NCBI GenBank assembly: GCA_900539455.1
Contig: UQCD01000001.1
Span: forward strand, 124,001-188,000
DNA: 64,000 bases
Direction of reading: 5' to 3'
Source: an uncultured Eubacteriales bacterium
GTDB taxonomy: Bacteria > Bacillota > Clostridia > Lachnospirales > Lachnospiraceae
The notes under the pieces are model-generated. The model searched no databases. It saw only the letters and a program-made list of their open reading frames with translations, and was not told where the DNA came from. Position 1 is the first letter of the stretch, and each line of letters opens with the position of its first letter. Positions 9,020 to 17,698 of this stretch are shown piece by piece. A program made the translations under genes and the position numbers.

Positions 9020-9607
9020 CTATCTTAATCTATTATTTACTTCATATCTGGACATAGTAGAAACGCAGTTGTATAAGCTTTTAAATCTGGTTTCCAAATC
9101 TCCCTCATCTACGCTTACATCTAATGACGCTGCAATGCTATTTATAAGCTCATCCGTCATTCTGCTTTGCATAGACACTAAAAGATTTTTCTTTTCTTCA
9201 AATGTATCTGCATCTAAAAACAACACTAAGTCCGGATTTGGAAGCTCCTCATCTGCATTTTCTATTGTTTTTTCAACTACAGCCTCTACATTATTACCTG
9301 TAACAATATTTTCTGTAACAATATTTTCTGTAACAATATTTTCCGCAGTCTTATGAACCTTTGTAAGACTATCTTTATCTACAAGCTCAAATCGATATTC
9401 CTGTGCCGCCTGTGGATATTTTGACTTATCTACCTTGCTCATAAACATTTCTAAAGGTCTTGCACAGCAGGAAAAATCTCCATACAATGCCTGATATATA
9501 ACCAACTGCCCGCCTGTTTCTGAATGAGTGGCAACTGTCACTATCTGATACATTTTATTTTTAAAATGCCTATAAATTTCCCCTGTTTTTGGTATATGTC
9601 TTTCCAC
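9020..9607 (-). CDS. DUF1653 domain protein
   Basis: The N-terminal 75 residues (HIPKTGEIYRHFKNKMYQIV...GDFSCCARPLEMFMSKVD) are a DUF1653 domain, a small SH3-like beta fold of unknown function, often found as a single domain in bacteria. After it come a short linker carrying three in-frame copies of TENIV and a helical C-terminal part of about 90 residues that ends in SMQSRMTDELINSIAASL and similar. The extra C-terminal region is not part of the usual DUF1653 protein. The gene stands between icd and the BIG2 gene and is followed by a hairpin. Confidence 0.82.
   Translation of the reverse strand: MERHIPKTGEIYRHFKNKMYQIVTVATHSETGGQLVIYQALYGDFSCCARPLEMFMSKVDKSKYPQAAQEYRFELVDKDSLTKVHKTAENIVTENIVTENIVTGNNVEAVVEKTIENADEELPNPDLVLFLDADTFEEKKNLLVSMQSRMTDELINSIAASLDVSVDEGDLETRFKSLYNCVSTMSRYEVNNRLR
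9300..9344. repeat. Three tandem 15-bp repeats inside the DUF1653 gene
   Basis: The unit GTAACAATATTTTCT occurs three times in a row (9300-9314, 9315-9329, 9330-9344, the last with one change). Each encodes TENIV on the minus strand, so copy number can change without breaking the frame. Confidence 0.9.
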
Positions 9608-9693
9608 TATGTTACCTCTTTATTTATTTTTTATAAGCTAATGGCACAACCACAAGCTAGATCAATCAAATGTTTTATGCAGCACACCTGCAA

Positions 9694-10905
9694 TTAATTA
9701 AGTGATGCTTCTAAGGTTTCTCTAATAGCCTTAATAAAGTCCTCTGAATTAAGAACTGTTGGATTTTCCATAGAAGTAATAATTGCAAGGTCATTTGTCA
9801 TCCTGCCGTCCTCTATTGTCTTAATACAAGCCTTTTCAAGCTTATCAGCGAAATCACATAAAGCACTAATATTATCCATTTCGCCGCGCTTTCTTAAGGC
9901 ACCTGACCAGGCAAAAATTGTAGCGATTGGGTTTGTAGATGTTTTTTCACCCTTTAAATGCTTATAATAATGTCTTTGAACAGTACCATGAGCTGCTTCA
10001 TACTCATAGAAACCCTGTGGTGATACTAATACAGATGTCATCATTGATAATGAACCAAAGGCTGTAGCAACCATATCACTCATAACATCACCGTCATAAT
10101 TCTTACAAGCCCAGATATAGCCACCCTCTGAACGAATAACTCTTGCTACTGCATCATCAATTAAGGTGTAGAAATATTCAATTCCTGCCTGCTCAAATTT
10201 TTCTTTATATTCCTTATCGAAAATTTCCTGAAAAATATCCTTGAAGGTATGGTCATATTTTTTAGAAATAGTATCCTTTGTAGCAAACCATAAATCCTGC
10301 TTTGTATCAAGTGCATAGCCAAAGCAGCTTCTTGCAAAGCTTTCTATTGAATTGTTAAGGTTGTGCTGACCCTGTAAAATACCAGCTCCCTTAAACTCGT
10401 GGATAAGCTCTCTTTTTTCCGTTCCGTCAGCAGCAGTAAATACTATTTCTGCCTTTCCTGGTCCTTCTACCTTCATTTCGCTTGCCTTATATACATCACC
10501 ATAAGCATGACGGGCAATAGTAATAGGCTTTTTCCAGTTTTTAACATATGGCTCAATACCTTTAACAATAATTGGTGCTCTAAATACAGTACCATCTAAA
10601 ATTGCCCTGATTGTTCCGTTTGGACTCTTCCACATTTCTTTTAAATTGTATTCTGTCATTCTGGCAGCGTTTGGTGTAATAGTTGCACACTTAACTGCGA
10701 CTCCATACTTCTTTGTAGCCTCAGCAGACTGTGTTGTAACTAAATCATTAGTTGCATTTCTATTTTCAAGCCCTAAATCATAATATTCTGTATTTAATTC
10801 TATAAATGGTAATAACAATTCATCCTTTATCCATTTCCAAAGGATTCTTGTCATCTCATCTCCGTCCATTTCAACTATAGGTGTTGTCATTTTAATTTTT
10901 TCCAT
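9694..10905 (-). CDS. icd: NADP-dependent isocitrate dehydrogenase
   Basis: This enzyme oxidatively decarboxylates isocitrate to 2-oxoglutarate, supplying 2-oxoglutarate for glutamate synthesis and NADPH. The 403-residue sequence belongs to the homodimeric subfamily II shared with eukaryotes: it begins MTTPIVEMDGDEMTRI, carries the substrate-binding block TITPNAARMTEYNLKEMWKSPNGT, and has the metal-site block YDGDVMSDMVATAFGSL and EAAHGTVQRHY near the C-terminus. No citrate synthase or aconitase gene is adjacent. The gene has its own promoter about 110 bp upstream, and AGGAG precedes the ATG. Confidence 0.96.
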   Translation of the reverse strand: MEKIKMTTPIVEMDGDEMTRILWKWIKDELLLPFIELNTEYYDLGLENRNATNDLVTTQSAEATKKYGVAVKCATITPNAARMTEYNLKEMWKSPNGTIRAILDGTVFRAPIIVKGIEPYVKNWKKPITIARHAYGDVYKASEMKVEGPGKAEIVFTAADGTEKRELIHEFKGAGILQGQHNLNNSIESFARSCFGYALDTKQDLWFATKDTISKKYDHTFKDIFQEIFDKEYKEKFEQAGIEYFYTLIDDAVARVIRSEGGYIWACKNYDGDVMSDMVATAFGSLSMMTSVLVSPQGFYEYEAAHGTVQRHYYKHLKGEKTSTNPIATIFAWSGALRKRGEMDNISALCDFADKLEKACIKTIEDGRMTNDLAIITSMENPTVLNSEDFIKAIRETLEASLN

Positions 10906-11010
10906 ATACTAATCTCCTATGTTCTCTACATTTTTTGTGTTTGCTAATTATAGCAAATACTAATTTTTAGTACCTAATACCTACAAATTAAGTAAACAAA
11001 ATTCTTAAAA

Positions 11011-11039
11011 ATTATAACACGATGTATATACATTTTCAA
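11011..11039 (-). promoter_or_regulatory. icd promoter with a 12-bp palindrome in the spacer
   Basis: On the minus strand a -35 TTGAAA (11039-11034) and -10 TATAAT (11016-11011) are 17 bp apart. The spacer contains the perfect palindrome ATGTATATACAT (11022-11033), which could be an operator. The leader to the start codon would be about 100 nt. Confidence 0.55.
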
Positions 11040-11080
11040 GAAAACTTTAACTCCTCAAGTTTTTTCCTAAGTTTTTTAAA

Positions 11081-13870
11081 TTACAGAGTAACTTTTTTTG
11101 CCTTTATGGTATGGGCTTTAATTTTATATGCAACACCATCACTATTAAAGGCAGCAGTATTTTCATCTGCATCTACCGCCACCTCATATTTTCTTTCATC
11201 CTTACCAGCCACTATAGCTACAGCGGCTTTTCCATTTTTAAGCCTTTTAATATGCTTTACATAATATATTGCATTAGCAGCAATTTGTTTTTCCTCAATA
11301 TCATCCTCACCGTCTATATAAAGTATATTGTCCTTAATATTCATAAAGTTCACGCTGTCGATGCCTAAAACCTTTTTATTTTTCATCATAGCCGTAATAT
11401 CAAAGTAATCTTTTTTCTCCACCTCATCATTGATAATAAGCAGCTTTTCCCCATTTACCACCCCAAAGGATACATGATATATGTTTGGTGTAGTTCCTAA
11501 AATAGTTTCTGTTATAACAGATAAAATTCTAAACATTATTACCGTAAACACAAAAAGTAATGCAACACCACCAGCCTGAATAAAGGTTAATCTTTCAAAG
11601 CTGAAAAAGCTTTTGAAAAATATTTCTGCACAGGCAAAAATCCCAATAAGCACAACCAGCATAGTTCTTCTCATAAAATTAAGTGGCTGACAAATCTTAT
11701 AAAGCTCCACCAATGCTGCTATTGCCAGTCCTAAAATGCACATTGTAGAGTTTTGCAAAAATGACGCTCCCACAAGTTTTGAAAAAATCTGCATTATTAT
11801 TATGTTTATAAAGACTATTAAGCCTCCCGGGATAGCCATTCTTAATACATTCAGCAAAAAGTCACCCTTTACCCGATTATTATTAGGCTCTAAGGCAAGT
11901 AAAAATGAAGGTATTCCTATCGACAAGGCGCCTATCAGAGTAAGCTGGATAGGCACAAAGGGATATACTCTTGCCCAAAATACAAATACTACTGCAAGTA
12001 TTGTTGAATATATAGTCTTTGTTAAATAGAGGGCTGCAGAGCGTTGTAAATTGTTTATGGTTCTTCTGCCCTCAGCAACGATTTCCGGCATAGACGCAAA
12101 ATTGGAATCCATTAAAACAATCTGTGATACATTTCTTGCTGCATCACTACCAGACTGCATAGCGATACTACAATCAGCCTCCTTTAATGCCATTACATCA
12201 TTAACACCATCTCCGGTCATTGCTACAATGTGGTCTTTAGCCTTTAAGGCTTTTACTAATGTAAGCTTCTGGTCAGGACGCACTCTTCCAAATACAGTAT
12301 ATTTTTCACTAGCCTCTATTAATTCCTCATCAGACAATTTTGATGTATCTATATATTTATCTCCATTTCTTATACCAGCCTTACTTGCAATGTAAGATAC
12401 TGTCATTGGATTATCACCAGATATAACCTTTACATCAACACCCTGCTTTTTAAAATATTTAATTGTATCATAGGCTTCATCCCTGATTTTATCTGTAATG
12501 GCTATAATAGCCAGTAATTTCATATCCTTAGGCAGCTCTTTACTATTAATTTCACTGCTTGTGTGGCATATAGTTAATACTCTAAGCCCCTTTGAGGAAT
12601 ATTCATCTATAAGTGCCTGTTCTTTCACAGAAGGATTTTCTAATATGTATTCCATAGCTCCAATGCAATAGCTTCCTTCTCCCTTAATAGATATAGCTCC
12701 CCACTTTTTATCTGAGGAAAATGGCACCTTATTTGTAAGCTCACACTGGTAATCCTCTATTACAGGAAGCTTTTGAGTATTTGCATACTCTCTTAGTGCA
12801 TTAAAGGTAGGATTGTCATCTCCAAAAGCTGCTGTATATTCCTTTAGTATCTTTTTTATTTTTCCGGTAGTAATGCCCTTTTCTACAATACTTATATCCT
12901 CTACATCCATTGTTCCTTCTGTTATAGTGCCAGTTTTATCCAAGCACAAAACATCAACTCTTGCTAAGGTTTCAATACAGTACATTTCCTGCACTAAGGT
13001 TTTCTTCTTTGACAGCCTTATAACGCTTACTGCAAGCACCACCGAAGTAAGCAGTACTAAACCTGAAGGAATCATACCAATTACTGCTGCAACAGTACTT
13101 ACAACAGTTGCCTGTATATTGTGGGACAGATTTTCATATTGATTAACAAATAACAAGGCTGTAACTGGAATAAGGCATATTGTAACTATCTTTACAATTA
13201 ATTTTATACTTTTATTAATTTGGGAATTTGGCTTCTTTAAATATTTTGCCTTGCCTGTAATAGTATTAACATAATTGTCCTTTCCTACATGGATTACCTT
13301 TACCTTTACTTCGCCTTGTGTAATAAAACTTCCAGATAAAACCTCATCTCCCTTTTTCTTAAAAATGGCATCACTTTCTCCTGTAAGCAGGCTTTCGTTT
13401 ACCTCACATTCCCCTTCTAGGACTACTGCATCAGCAGGAATTTGAGAGCCATTTTTTATAATAAGAATATCCTCTAATACAATTTCATTAATATTAATGT
13501 CTTCAATTTTACCATCCCTTAAGACATGGGCTATTGGTGAAGCTATAAGTGACAGCTTATCTATAATTCTTTTAGAACGAATTTCCTGAAATATTCCTAT
13601 AAAAGCATTCCAAAAAACTACTCCCATAAACATCATATTTTTATAAGAGTGAACTAAAAATATACATAAAGCAAGGAAGCAATTTACAATATTAAAAAGT
13701 GAAAATATATTTGTAAAAATAATCTGTCCTACAGACTTTGTCTTTACAGAATAATTTCCATTGGCTTTGCCTTCTTTTTTTCTATCACAAACTTCCTTGC
13801 TTGAAAGACCTGTTATCAAATATGAATCCCTTGTAGTTGTATTTTCCTCGCATTTTTTATCAATAGTCAT
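11081..13870 (-). CDS. P-type cation-transporting ATPase (CtpE-like) with a C-terminal extension
   Basis: This encodes a 929-residue membrane ATPase that moves a cation using an aspartyl-phosphate intermediate. Visible motifs are LLTGES in the actuator domain, DKTGTITEG with the phosphorylated aspartate, and MTGDGVNDVMALKEAD in the hinge. The membrane segments and the lack of N-terminal metal-binding cysteines place it nearer to the CtpE/YoaB-like type, thought to act on calcium or similar ions, than to copper or zinc pumps; the ion cannot be read from sequence. After the last membrane span comes an unusual soluble tail of about 130 residues (GTTPNIYHVSFG... to the end). GGAG at a spacing of 5 supports the start. 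Confidence 0.88.
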   Translation of the reverse strand: MTIDKKCEENTTTRDSYLITGLSSKEVCDRKKEGKANGNYSVKTKSVGQIIFTNIFSLFNIVNCFLALCIFLVHSYKNMMFMGVVFWNAFIGIFQEIRSKRIIDKLSLIASPIAHVLRDGKIEDININEIVLEDILIIKNGSQIPADAVVLEGECEVNESLLTGESDAIFKKKGDEVLSGSFITQGEVKVKVIHVGKDNYVNTITGKAKYLKKPNSQINKSIKLIVKIVTICLIPVTALLFVNQYENLSHNIQATVVSTVAAVIGMIPSGLVLLTSVVLAVSVIRLSKKKTLVQEMYCIETLARVDVLCLDKTGTITEGTMDVEDISIVEKGITTGKIKKILKEYTAAFGDDNPTFNALREYANTQKLPVIEDYQCELTNKVPFSSDKKWGAISIKGEGSYCIGAMEYILENPSVKEQALIDEYSSKGLRVLTICHTSSEINSKELPKDMKLLAIIAITDKIRDEAYDTIKYFKKQGVDVKVISGDNPMTVSYIASKAGIRNGDKYIDTSKLSDEELIEASEKYTVFGRVRPDQKLTLVKALKAKDHIVAMTGDGVNDVMALKEADCSIAMQSGSDAARNVSQIVLMDSNFASMPEIVAEGRRTINNLQRSAALYLTKTIYSTILAVVFVFWARVYPFVPIQLTLIGALSIGIPSFLLALEPNNNRVKGDFLLNVLRMAIPGGLIVFINIIIMQIFSKLVGASFLQNSTMCILGLAIAALVELYKICQPLNFMRRTMLVVLIGIFACAEIFFKSFFSFERLTFIQAGGVALLFVFTVIMFRILSVITETILGTTPNIYHVSFGVVNGEKLLIINDEVEKKDYFDITAMMKNKKVLGIDSVNFMNIKDNILYIDGEDDIEEKQIAANAIYYVKHIKRLKNGKAAVAIVAGKDERKYEVAVDADENTAAFNSDGVAYKIKAHTIKAKKVTL

Positions 13871-13920
13871 ATTATCTCCATTTTCATTTAGTTACAAAAT
13901 TATGTCAAATCAACAAATTA

Positions 13921-13948
13921 ATTATAACAACTTTTACAGCATTATCAA
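13921..13948 (-). promoter_or_regulatory. Likely promoter of the P-type ATPase gene
   Basis: On the minus strand TTGATA (13948-13943) and TATAAT (13926-13921) are 16 bp apart. The -35 element overlaps the stop codon of the protease gene upstream. A second TTGACA lies further downstream but lacks a good -10. Confidence 0.5.
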
Positions 13949-14835
13949 ACACTTAATAATTTTTTTATATTTAACTCCCCATAGCCTTGAATATTTTTGC
14001 TTATTCCTAAATCAGTTGATGTATTTTTCAGGGCAATTTTAATATCCTTTGGTGTCATATCTGGATGCTTTTCTAAAAGAATTGAAATAGCACCAGAAAT
14101 TATAGGTGTTGACATAGATGTTCCACTTTTTGTAACATAACCGGGAATAGTATTTGAAAGTCCCGGTATTTTATTGCCTACACACAAAATATCCGGCTTG
14201 ATAATACACCTGCAGGTCGGTCCTCTTCCTGAATAGCTGGTTTGGTTACCCAACATACTTAAATCATCACTTGAGCCAACTGTAATAATTTTTCTGCTGA
14301 CCCCCGGTGCAGTTATAGTGCTTTTGTCCGGTCCATTATTGCCTGCTGCTGCCACCACTACAATTCCCTTTGACCACACCATTTCCACTCCGTCTATTAA
14401 TGCAATATTGTCAACATCCTTATAGTTGTCATTTCCCCCAATAGATATATTTAAAATTCTAATATTGTATTTTTCTTTGTTTTTTACAATATATTCAAGT
14501 CCCCTTAAAACATTTTCAATTTTCCCATTGCCCTTTTGATTTAAAACCTTTATCCCTATAATTGCTGCATCACTATTTAATCCGGCAATCATCTTTTTGC
14601 TCATATGTCCATTGCCTGCAATAATTCCACTAACATGGGTTCCATGTCCATTATTATCATATGGTATATTTCTTCCATTGACACAATCATAGAAACCTAC
14701 AACACTTCTTCTTATGTCAGGATGCAAAAATACCCCTGTATCAATTACTGCCACTCCCACCTGCTTGTAATTTTTTATATTATTCTTTTTATAATCTATA
14801 GCATAATCAACAATTTCTTTATATTTGTTATTCAT
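13945..14835 (-). CDS. Subtilisin-like serine protease (S8) without a signal peptide
   Basis: The 296-residue product has the full S8 catalytic triad: Asp32 in AVIDTGV, His64 in NGHGTHVSG, and Ser240 in SGTSMSTP, with the oxyanion asparagine in AAAGNNG (about residue 166). There is no signal peptide, and only a short (about 25-residue) segment precedes the catalytic domain, so it resembles intracellular subtilisins more than secreted ones. It follows pilT by 29 bp on the same strand and may be part of that operon, where it could process or degrade system components; this is an inference from position. Its ribosome binding site is weak. Confidence 0.9.
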   Translation of the reverse strand: MNNKYKEIVDYAIDYKKNNIKNYKQVGVAVIDTGVFLHPDIRRSVVGFYDCVNGRNIPYDNNGHGTHVSGIIAGNGHMSKKMIAGLNSDAAIIGIKVLNQKGNGKIENVLRGLEYIVKNKEKYNIRILNISIGGNDNYKDVDNIALIDGVEMVWSKGIVVVAAAGNNGPDKSTITAPGVSRKIITVGSSDDLSMLGNQTSYSGRGPTCRCIIKPDILCVGNKIPGLSNTIPGYVTKSGTSMSTPIISGAISILLEKHPDMTPKDIKIALKNTSTDLGISKNIQGYGELNIKKLLSV

Positions 14836-14864
14836 AATTCAATCCAATTAGTTCTTGGTATATA

Positions 14865-15929
14865 TTATGAAAGCCGCTTTTCCATTGTGTCCTTATTTGT
14901 AGCATAGAATATAGCATTTTCTTTTGAAATTATACCGTTTTCATATAAATTATATAAGCTGGTATCCATTGTAATCATTCCCTCATTGCTGCCTGCATAT
15001 ATTGCATTGTCCAGCATATGCACCTTTGATTCGCGAATCATATTTCTAATCGCACTATTGGCTATCATAATTTCAAAGGCCGGAACAAGACCTCCGTTGA
15101 CAGTTGGAATAAGCTGTTGGGAAACTACTGCCTGCAGCACCATAGAAAGCTGTATTCTTACCTGCTGCTGGGCCTGGGCTGGAAATACATCAATAATTCT
15201 ATCTACGGTTTTTGCTGCCCCTATTGTATGTAATGTAGATAATACAAGCTGACCCGTTTCTGCTGCTGTAATTGCTATCTGTATAGTTTCAAAATCACGC
15301 ATTTCACCAAGCAATACTACATCTGGAGATTGTCTAAGTGCCCCTCTAAGTGCCGCCTCATAGCTTTTTGTATCTATATCTACTTCTCTTTGGCTGACTA
15401 TACTTTTCTTATGTCTATGTATATATTCTATTGGATCCTCAATAGTAATAATATGCTTGCAATAATTTGTATTAATCCTGTCTACAAGGCTGGCTAAGGT
15501 AGTAGACTTTCCACTTCCTGCCGGACCCGTTACTAAAACCAGTCCCTTTTTCATATTACATAAATCAATAACTGTTTCCGGAATATTAAGCTCATGAAAA
15601 TCTGGCAGTTCAAATCTTACAACTCTTAACACACAGGCATACGAACCTCTTTGCTTGTAGGCGTTGCAGCGAAATCTTCCAAGCTCGTTTATGGAAATGG
15701 AAAAATCGTCATCGCCACCCCTTTTAAGCTTTTCAAAGCTTTCATCTGCTTTAAATTCATATATCTGCTTTATAATATCCTCTGTATCCAGATGTGTAAG
15801 CTTACACTCCTTCATAGGTGTCATATTTCCATTAATCTTATAGCTGATAGGGCCTCCGGCAACTATATAAATATCTGATGCACCCTTTTCCACTGCTGTC
15901 TTTAATATATCTATTGCTTTATAGTTCAT
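14865..15929 (-). CDS. pilT: PilT-type retraction ATPase
   Basis: This is a 354-residue hexameric secretion-superfamily ATPase that drives pilus retraction in type IV pilus systems. It shows Walker A GPAGSGKS (135-142), the Asp box ITIEDPIEYIH, Walker B PDVVLLGEMRD (202-212), the His box STLHT, and the PilT-specific motif AIRNMIRE (293-300), which in PilT is needed for retraction and is not found in PilB. Length is typical. It is the last of six tightly packed genes (pilC-like, four small membrane proteins, pilT) and AGGAGAATTT precedes the ATG. No PilB, PilM-N-O or PilQ gene is in the window. Confidence 0.95.
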   Translation of the reverse strand: MNYKAIDILKTAVEKGASDIYIVAGGPISYKINGNMTPMKECKLTHLDTEDIIKQIYEFKADESFEKLKRGGDDDFSISINELGRFRCNAYKQRGSYACVLRVVRFELPDFHELNIPETVIDLCNMKKGLVLVTGPAGSGKSTTLASLVDRINTNYCKHIITIEDPIEYIHRHKKSIVSQREVDIDTKSYEAALRGALRQSPDVVLLGEMRDFETIQIAITAAETGQLVLSTLHTIGAAKTVDRIIDVFPAQAQQQVRIQLSMVLQAVVSQQLIPTVNGGLVPAFEIMIANSAIRNMIRESKVHMLDNAIYAGSNEGMITMDTSLYNLYENGIISKENAIFYATNKDTMEKRLS

Positions 15930-15937
15930 AAATTCTC

Positions 15938-16402
15938 CTATTCTGTTATGACAGGTACTCCATTTGAATTAACAGCTCCACTGGTACTAACATAACTTCT
16001 TAAAATTGTAACACCTGTTTTATCCTCATATGCGTTAATTTTCAATTCAATTTCAAAGGTCTGCTTTTGATTTATCTCAACTGACACCTGAATATTTCCC
16101 TGCTTGTTTAAGCTATAGCCCTTCTCGGCTATTACCACTTTTATATTTTCCAAAAAATCCTTTTGGTCTATAGTGCTTTTATCCTTCATTATACATTCGT
16201 TTATGTCTGCCACAGCTCTTACTGCCTTGTTTCTTGCCTGATAATAAGCCTCAAGATTATCGGCTGATTGTTTAGACAAATTATAATCAGCCTTTGCTGT
16301 ACCATAGGAAAGAATAGCAAAAACCGTAAGACACAATACAATAAAAAGCATAAATATTGAGGTAATACCTGCCCCTATATGAAAACCAGCTTTATCCTTC
16401 AT
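15938..16402 (-). CDS. Pilin-sized single-span protein (fourth of four) next to pilT
   Basis: The product has 154 residues: a short basic/polar N-terminus (MKDKAGFHIGAG), one hydrophobic helix (about residues 12-33), then an extracytoplasmic region with an amphipathic helix (KADYNLSKQSADNLEAYYQARNKAVRAV) and beta-rich remainder. This layout resembles GspK/PilX-like minor pilins. However, there is no glutamate at position +5 after a G|F cleavage site, so it is not a normal prepilin peptidase substrate. It sits 8 bp upstream of pilT. Assignment as pilin-like rests on architecture and context only. Confidence 0.75.
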   Translation of the reverse strand: MKDKAGFHIGAGITSIFMLFIVLCLTVFAILSYGTAKADYNLSKQSADNLEAYYQARNKAVRAVADINECIMKDKSTIDQKDFLENIKVVIAEKGYSLNKQGNIQVSVEINQKQTFEIELKINAYEDKTGVTILRSYVSTSGAVNSNGVPVITE

Positions 16403-16405
16403 ATA

Positions 16406-16888
16406 CTATTCTTCCTTTCCAAGTATAATTTTATTAAATGATACCTCATAATACTCTTTTTTGCCGTCTATACTTGTATATTTAATTCCGTAGCTTATTA
16501 TATTAGAAAAAGTATTAGAATCATCAAGTACCACAACTAATACAGCCTTGTAGACAGCCTCTTTTTCCTCTGTTTCTTTAAAGTCTTTATCAAAATACTT
16601 TACATAAACAGTTTTACCATTACTTAAAAAGCCATTATCCGACAGTTTTTTATGTACCAGCTGTTCTATGGTGTTGTCCTTTAGCTCTGTTTCTTCAAAG
16701 GAAAGCTTTGCTTCTAAATCTCTTGTAATCAGGGAGCACTTATCTAAAATTATCCCTGTCTTGCTTTTGTCATTTGCCTTAACAAACACCCCTAAAAGTA
16801 TTACTGCTGATACAGAAAAGAACAATATTACTATTATAAATTCTGTTAAAAATGTCCTGCTTTTTTCCACGCCATTCATATTTATCAC
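16406..16888 (-). CDS. Pilin-sized single-span protein (third of four) in the pilT/pilC operon
   Basis: This 160-residue protein starts MINMNGVEKSRTFLTEF and has a hydrophobic helix at about residues 16-36, followed by a polar helix and beta-rich C-terminal part. The N-terminus is the closest in the cluster to a prepilin signal (charged leader, then a hydrophobic run with an early glutamate in FLTEF), but the expected Gly-Phe cleavage pair is absent. It follows the previous gene with no gap. I cannot name its family. Confidence 0.75.
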   Translation of the reverse strand: MINMNGVEKSRTFLTEFIIVILFFSVSAVILLGVFVKANDKSKTGIILDKCSLITRDLEAKLSFEETELKDNTIEQLVHKKLSDNGFLSNGKTVYVKYFDKDFKETEEKEAVYKAVLVVVLDDSNTFSNIISYGIKYTSIDGKKEYYEVSFNKIILGKEE

Positions 16889-17362
16889 CTACTTAACGCT
16901 ATCAATGTTTACAGTAATACCCTCTTTATTTCCTTTATTATCTGTAACACGGATAAACACTTTGTTGTCAACTATTTCAAATTCTAAGCCTGCTGTTTTT
17001 ATAAGATTGTTTCCAAAGTCCAATGTAAACTGGCTATCCTTTATTATATTTGCCTCCTTTACATATCCGTCCTTATAAAATATTAAGGTAGAATACTTCA
17101 TTTCATTATCCTGACTATTTATTACCAGAACATCCTTACCGTCTTTTTCAATTATAGACACCTTATCCTCATAGGCATTTGCTGATAAGATTTTATTTGC
17201 TATATATGAAAGAGTCGTTCTTGAAATATTATTATTTTCTTGTCTGTCTGATATTGAATTGTATATATTAACACTAACAAAAACAAGCGAAACACTCATT
17301 ATAACAAATATAAAGAATAGGAAAATCACAAATAAAAAATCTATGGAATGTTTCTTTTTCAT
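16889..17362 (-). CDS. Pilin-sized single-span protein (second of four)
   Basis: The 157-residue product begins with MKKKHSIDFLFV and a very hydrophobic helix (residues 8-32), then SISDRQENNNISRTTLSYIANKILSAN and a beta-rich domain with a DGKDVLVINS-like turn. The layout is like GspJ/PilW minor pseudopilins, or possibly the DUF4860 family of Clostridia (recalled, not verified). No prepilin cleavage motif is visible. Its start overlaps the stop of the gene upstream (TAATG), which indicates translational coupling. Confidence 0.75.
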   Translation of the reverse strand: MKKKHSIDFLFVIFLFFIFVIMSVSLVFVSVNIYNSISDRQENNNISRTTLSYIANKILSANAYEDKVSIIEKDGKDVLVINSQDNEMKYSTLIFYKDGYVKEANIIKDSQFTLDFGNNLIKTAGLEFEIVDNKVFIRVTDNKGNKEGITVNIDSVK

Positions 17363-17688
17363 TAATTTTCCTCCTTTACATATATTGATATACCAGGCAT
17401 TACATTTGGAGCTATAATATCATAGGATACAATAAATCTGTCTTTATCTATAATTATGCCGTATTCTTTTTCTATAGCCTCAAGGCTTTCCGGATAACAG
17501 CCATTTATGGCGTAGTGACTGACTACTGCATTATCCATAGCCTTTGCCAAGGTAGTAATTTCATTGTCACTAACCTTTTTATCCATATTCACTAAGGATA
17601 TATAAAAGAATATTATTACTGCCAAAAACAAAGCTATAGTAATAACAAGAGGATTTATCTTAGTCTTTTTACTTTTATATAAATACAT
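17362..17688 (-). CDS. Small pseudopilin-like protein (first of four)
   Basis: At 108 residues this is the smallest of the four. It has a basic start (MYLYKSKKTK), a hydrophobic helix (about residues 12-33), then a helix leading into AVVSHYAINGCYPESLEAIEKEYGI. That NGxYP-ES-L pattern is very like the DNGRYPTTEQGL region of major pseudopilins (GspG) and type IV pilins. The N-terminus, however, lacks the G|FTxxE site. It lies 10 bp after the PilC-like gene. It may be the main subunit of the structure, by inference. Confidence 0.78.
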   Translation of the reverse strand: MYLYKSKKTKINPLVITIALFLAVIIFFYISLVNMDKKVSDNEITTLAKAMDNAVVSHYAINGCYPESLEAIEKEYGIIIDKDRFIVSYDIIAPNVMPGISIYVKEEN

Positions 17689-17698
17689 ATAAGCACCT

